From the NCBI GenBank assembly GCA_034409055.1, contig DAOUMU010000129.1, positions 1 to 32,436 of the forward strand: a stretch of 32,436 nt of DNA. The letters run 5' to 3'. Below, piece by piece: positions 30,418 through 32,436 of this stretch (the stretch's first letter is position 1; every line of letters begins with the position of its first letter). Both the position numbers and the translations under genes were made by a program. This DNA is from DAOUMU01 sp034409055 (GTDB lineage: Bacteria; Chloroflexota; Anaerolineae; 4572-78; J111). The notes under the pieces were generated by a model. It made no database searches, was not told the origin of the DNA, and worked only from the letters and a program-made list of their open reading frames with translations.

Positions 30418-30485
30418 CCACCTGCCACCTGCCACCTTGCCACCTTGCTACTTTGCCACCTTGCTACTTTGCCACCTTGCTTCCG
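30418..30485. repeat. 7-8 bp tandem array, CCACCTTGC type, overlapping the end of nuoE
   Basis: Units such as CACCTGC, CACCTTGC and TACTTTGC repeat about eight times. They are the inverse of the array at 30111-30214. The nuoE stop (30448-30450) and the last dozen codons lie inside. Confidence 0.85.
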
Positions 30486-30954
30486 CCTCCCGCAGTTTGG
30501 CAATCACCTCGTCAATCTGTTCGTCCGTCAGATTTTCGTAATAGTCCAGGTTGATTTGCAGACAGGGGGCTTTATCGCAGGCAGCGATACAGACGACCTC
30601 TTCAACCGTAAACAGACCGTCGTCAGTCGTGCCCCCCTCGAGGCTTAACCCCATCCGCTCACACAGACGACGGTAAAAATCTTCCGCCCCCCGCAAGGCA
30701 CAGGGCAAATCGGTGCAGACCTGGATCATATATTTACCGGCCGGCTCTTTGCGGAAGAGAGTATAAAAGCCGATGATCGAATGGACGTGTGTTACGCTAA
30801 TATCCAGTGCCTCGGCGACGGCGGTGATATCGTCGTCATCCAGCCAATTTTTCTCCCGTTGAGCCAGGTACAGCGCCGGCAAGATGGCCGATAATTTGTT
30901 TGGATATTTTTTGAGAATTTCGTCGAGTTCTTGCTGTTCTTTTTCAGACCACAT
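30448..30954 (-). CDS. nuoE: NADH-quinone oxidoreductase subunit E
   Basis: NuoE is the thioredoxin-fold subunit of the NADH module and holds 2Fe-2S cluster N1a. All four ligands are present: C80 and C85 (CTDLPC), C122 and C126 (CIAAC). The N-terminal helical part (ILKKYPNKLSAILPALYLAQ) is typical. At 168 aa it is normal in length, but the tail WQSSKVAK is encoded by the tandem repeat that also supplies the stop. The ATG lies two bases after the nuoCD stop. The usual downstream partner nuoF is 3.3 kb away, beyond the glycosyltransferase. Confidence 0.96.
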   Translation of the reverse strand: MWSEKEQQELDEILKKYPNKLSAILPALYLAQREKNWLDDDDITAVAEALDISVTHVHSIIGFYTLFRKEPAGKYMIQVCTDLPCALRGAEDFYRRLCERMGLSLEGGTTDDGLFTVEEVVCIAACDKAPCLQINLDYYENLTDEQIDEVIAKLREAEARWQSSKVAK

Positions 30955-30956
30955 AC

Positions 30957-32436
30957 TTATCTGTCCACTTCACCCAGCACGATATCAATCGAGCCAATAA
31001 TGGTGATCAAATCTGAGACAAAGCCATCTCTGGCCATTGTATCGGTAGCTTGCAGATTGACGAAAGAGGCCCCCCGCACGCGCAGGCGATAGGGCACGGC
31101 CGTCCCATCACTGATCAGACCGAAGCCAAGCCACCCCTTGGGATTTTCGGTCAGGTGATAGACCTGTCCCTCGGGCGGGTGATAGCCTTCTGTAACCAGT
31201 TTGAAATGGTGGATGAGGGCTTCCATACTGGTGGAAATCTCTTCGCGTGGCGGTAAGGCCACTTTACGATCAGCGGTGCGGTGGGGATCACCCTCTTTAA
31301 TTTTATTAATCGCCTGCTCCACAATGCGGACGCTCTGGCGCATCTCGTTGATCCGTACTTCGTAGCGAGCGTAGGAGTCGGCCTCGGTCGAGGTGGGCAC
31401 CTCGAAATCGAACTGATCGTAACCGGAGGTCGGCCGCACTTTTCGTAAATCCAGCGGTACCCCGGCTGCCCGCAGCAGCGGACCGGTCACCCCCAGGGCA
31501 ATGGCCTCCTCAGCCGAAAGATACCCCACTCCTTTGAGGCGGCTCAACCAGACCGGATTTTTGGTCAGCATGGCCTCATAGTCTTTCAAATAGGTATCAA
31601 ACTCGGCCAAAAAGGTTTTTACGGCCTCCTTAAACGCGCCCGGTAGCGGCCAACGCAGGCCACCGACGCTAAAGTAGCTGGTGGTCATACGCGCCCCACA
31701 GACCATCTCAAAGATATCCATAATGCGCTCGCGGGCCTGGAAACAGTACATCAGCAGCGAATGAATGGTGCCGCTCACATCCATGGCGTGCGTCCCCAAC
31801 CAGGCCAGATGGCTGGCAATACGCTGCAACTCTACCAAAATGACCCGGGCATACTGGACCGGTTCGGGAATGTCTACCGCCAGCAATTTTTCGACGGTCG
31901 TCACATAACCGAAGTTGTTACTCATCGGGGCCAGGTAATCCATCCGGTCGCAGTAGGGAATGAACTTTTCGTAGCGTTTGTTTTCGCCGGTTTTCTCGAA
32001 GCCGGAGTGGAGATAGCCCAGTTCCGGGCTGACCCTGACCACTTTTTCCCCGTCCAGTTCCAGGGCCAGGCGCAACACGCCGTGAGTGGCCGGATGTTGG
32101 GGCCCCATATTAACCACCATGTGCGTTTCGGTATCCATCTCCTTCGGCAGTTCGGTCAGGAAAGAAGGACCAACCATAATTTGTTGACCCAGGTGAGCAA
32201 AGCGAGGATTGTCCTGGTCGTGGCTAAAATAGACCGGCTCGCCACCCAGCGGATAATCTTTGCGCAGCGGATGCCCCACCCAGTTGTCGGGCATCATAAT
32301 GCGATGCAGCCAGGGATGGTTACGAAACTTGATGCCCATCAAGTCGTAGGTTTCGCGCTCCAGCCAGTTGGTGGTGGGCCAGACGTCGGTCACGCTGGGC
32401 AGGACGGGTAAATTGTCCGCCTGGCCAGCGCCCCCC
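30957..32436 (-). CDS. nuoCD: NADH-quinone oxidoreductase fused subunit C/D, N-terminus outside the window
   Basis: The frame is open to the right edge, so the gene is partial at its 5' end. The GTG at 32393 is an internal Val of the NuoC motif LPSVTDVW, not a start. Read from the edge, the protein holds the end of NuoC (NWLERETYDLMGIKFRNHPWLHRIMMPDNWVGHPLRKDYPLG), a linker of about 35 residues, then complete NuoD starting at METDTH-like sequence (DTETHMVVNMGPQHPATHGVLRLALELDGE) with the quinone-site HPATHG motif. The C-terminus ends SIDIVLGEVDR, standard for NuoD. NuoC and NuoD are therefore one polypeptide, as in E. coli. nuoA and nuoB should lie further right. Confidence 0.95.
   Translation of the reverse strand, partial: GGAGQADNLPVLPSVTDVWPTTNWLERETYDLMGIKFRNHPWLHRIMMPDNWVGHPLRKDYPLGGEPVYFSHDQDNPRFAHLGQQIMVGPSFLTELPKEMDTETHMVVNMGPQHPATHGVLRLALELDGEKVVRVSPELGYLHSGFEKTGENKRYEKFIPYCDRMDYLAPMSNNFGYVTTVEKLLAVDIPEPVQYARVILVELQRIASHLAWLGTHAMDVSGTIHSLLMYCFQARERIMDIFEMVCGARMTTSYFSVGGLRWPLPGAFKEAVKTFLAEFDTYLKDYEAMLTKNPVWLSRLKGVGYLSAEEAIALGVTGPLLRAAGVPLDLRKVRPTSGYDQFDFEVPTSTEADSYARYEVRINEMRQSVRIVEQAINKIKEGDPHRTADRKVALPPREEISTSMEALIHHFKLVTEGYHPPEGQVYHLTENPKGWLGFGLISDGTAVPYRLRVRGASFVNLQATDTMARDGFVSDLITIIGSIDIVLGEVDR

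Larger units (their letters stand above)
30105..30447. other. Repeat-only gap between nuoE and the glycosyltransferase gene
   Basis: These 343 bases contain no gene I can support. From left to right there is a long GCAAGGTA-type array, a CGTATTG heptad array, about 80 bases of plain sequence, a 54-base hairpin, and the inverse (CCACCTTGC-type) array that runs into nuoE. The whole gap reads as one or more nested repeat elements inserted between two nuo-operon genes. Confidence 0.75.

Noticed and set aside
30111..30485. Tandem arrays read as a CRISPR
   Set aside because: Units are only 7-8 bases with no spacers, and no cas gene is present.
32391..32393. GTG at 32393 as the start of a stand-alone NuoD with leader
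   Set aside because: The frame stays open to the window edge and encodes the NuoC motif LPSVTDVW across this codon.
31761..32411. 216-codon ORF opposite nuoCD
   Set aside because: It is antisense to a highly conserved gene, and its composition (His/Gln-rich) is that of a shadow frame.
15329..32436. Mrp or hydrogenase-type complex instead of complex I
   Set aside because: NuoE, NuoF and NuoG carry complete NADH-module motifs, and NuoD lacks NiFe-hydrogenase cysteine pairs.
1..32436. tRNA or rRNA genes, including a 23S fragment around the S23-type gene
   Set aside because: No cloverleaf or conserved rRNA segment was seen by eye on either strand; a covariance-model search would be the decisive test.

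Overview
The window most likely comes from a Chloroflexota bacterium, probably Anaerolineae-like. This is an inference from protein style: a large nuo operon, long membrane glycosyltransferases carrying beta-sandwich repeats, SD-led TTG/GTG starts and many short degenerate repeats. No rRNA, tRNA or marker gene confirms it. The DNA is moderately GC-rich.

Left third (1-10.3 kb, plus strand) is a restriction/defence island. A Fic AMP-transferase, a minimal nucleotidyltransferase and HsdS are joined by two 4-nt ATGA overlaps. After a repeat-rich gap come a small Cys/His protein, a large unrecognised helical protein, a cupin, the type I restriction subunit HsdR, a YgjP-like metallopeptidase that overlaps HsdR by one base, and a PD-(D/E)XK-type nuclease-like protein. 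No hsdM is present; it should lie to the left of the window.

Middle (10.3-15.3 kb, minus strand): read in the direction of transcription, a STAS protein and a response regulator form a pair ending in a terminator. They are followed by two ABC exporter half-transporters that look like a heterodimer with one degenerate ATP site. A four-helix-bundle (S23/IVP-type) gene, wrapped in heptanucleotide repeats, sits between the two ABC genes.

Right half (15.3 kb to the end, minus strand) is the respiratory complex I operon in the order nuoCD (fused, cut by the window edge), nuoE, a GT-C membrane glycosyltransferase, then nuoF, G, H, I, J, K, L, M and N. The glycosyltransferase stop codon overlaps the nuoF start (ATGA), so an apparently unrelated cell-envelope gene is translationally coupled into complex I.

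The most striking pattern is a set of degenerate tandem repeats with a 7-base period found at about ten places, each with its own heptamer. Many consist of a forward array, a short core and an inverted array. Several supply or abut the stop codon of a gene, three lie in frame inside the glycosyltransferase gene, and one pair brackets the four-helix-bundle gene. Two copies of one element, 18 kb apart, have the core in opposite orientations. They resemble the heptanucleotide STRR repeats of heterocystous cyanobacteria and, in architecture, the hairpin intervening sequences of 23S rRNA that encode S23 proteins. A second, distinct set of short perfect hairpins fills the gaps at 2.9-3.2 kb and 9.4-9.7 kb.
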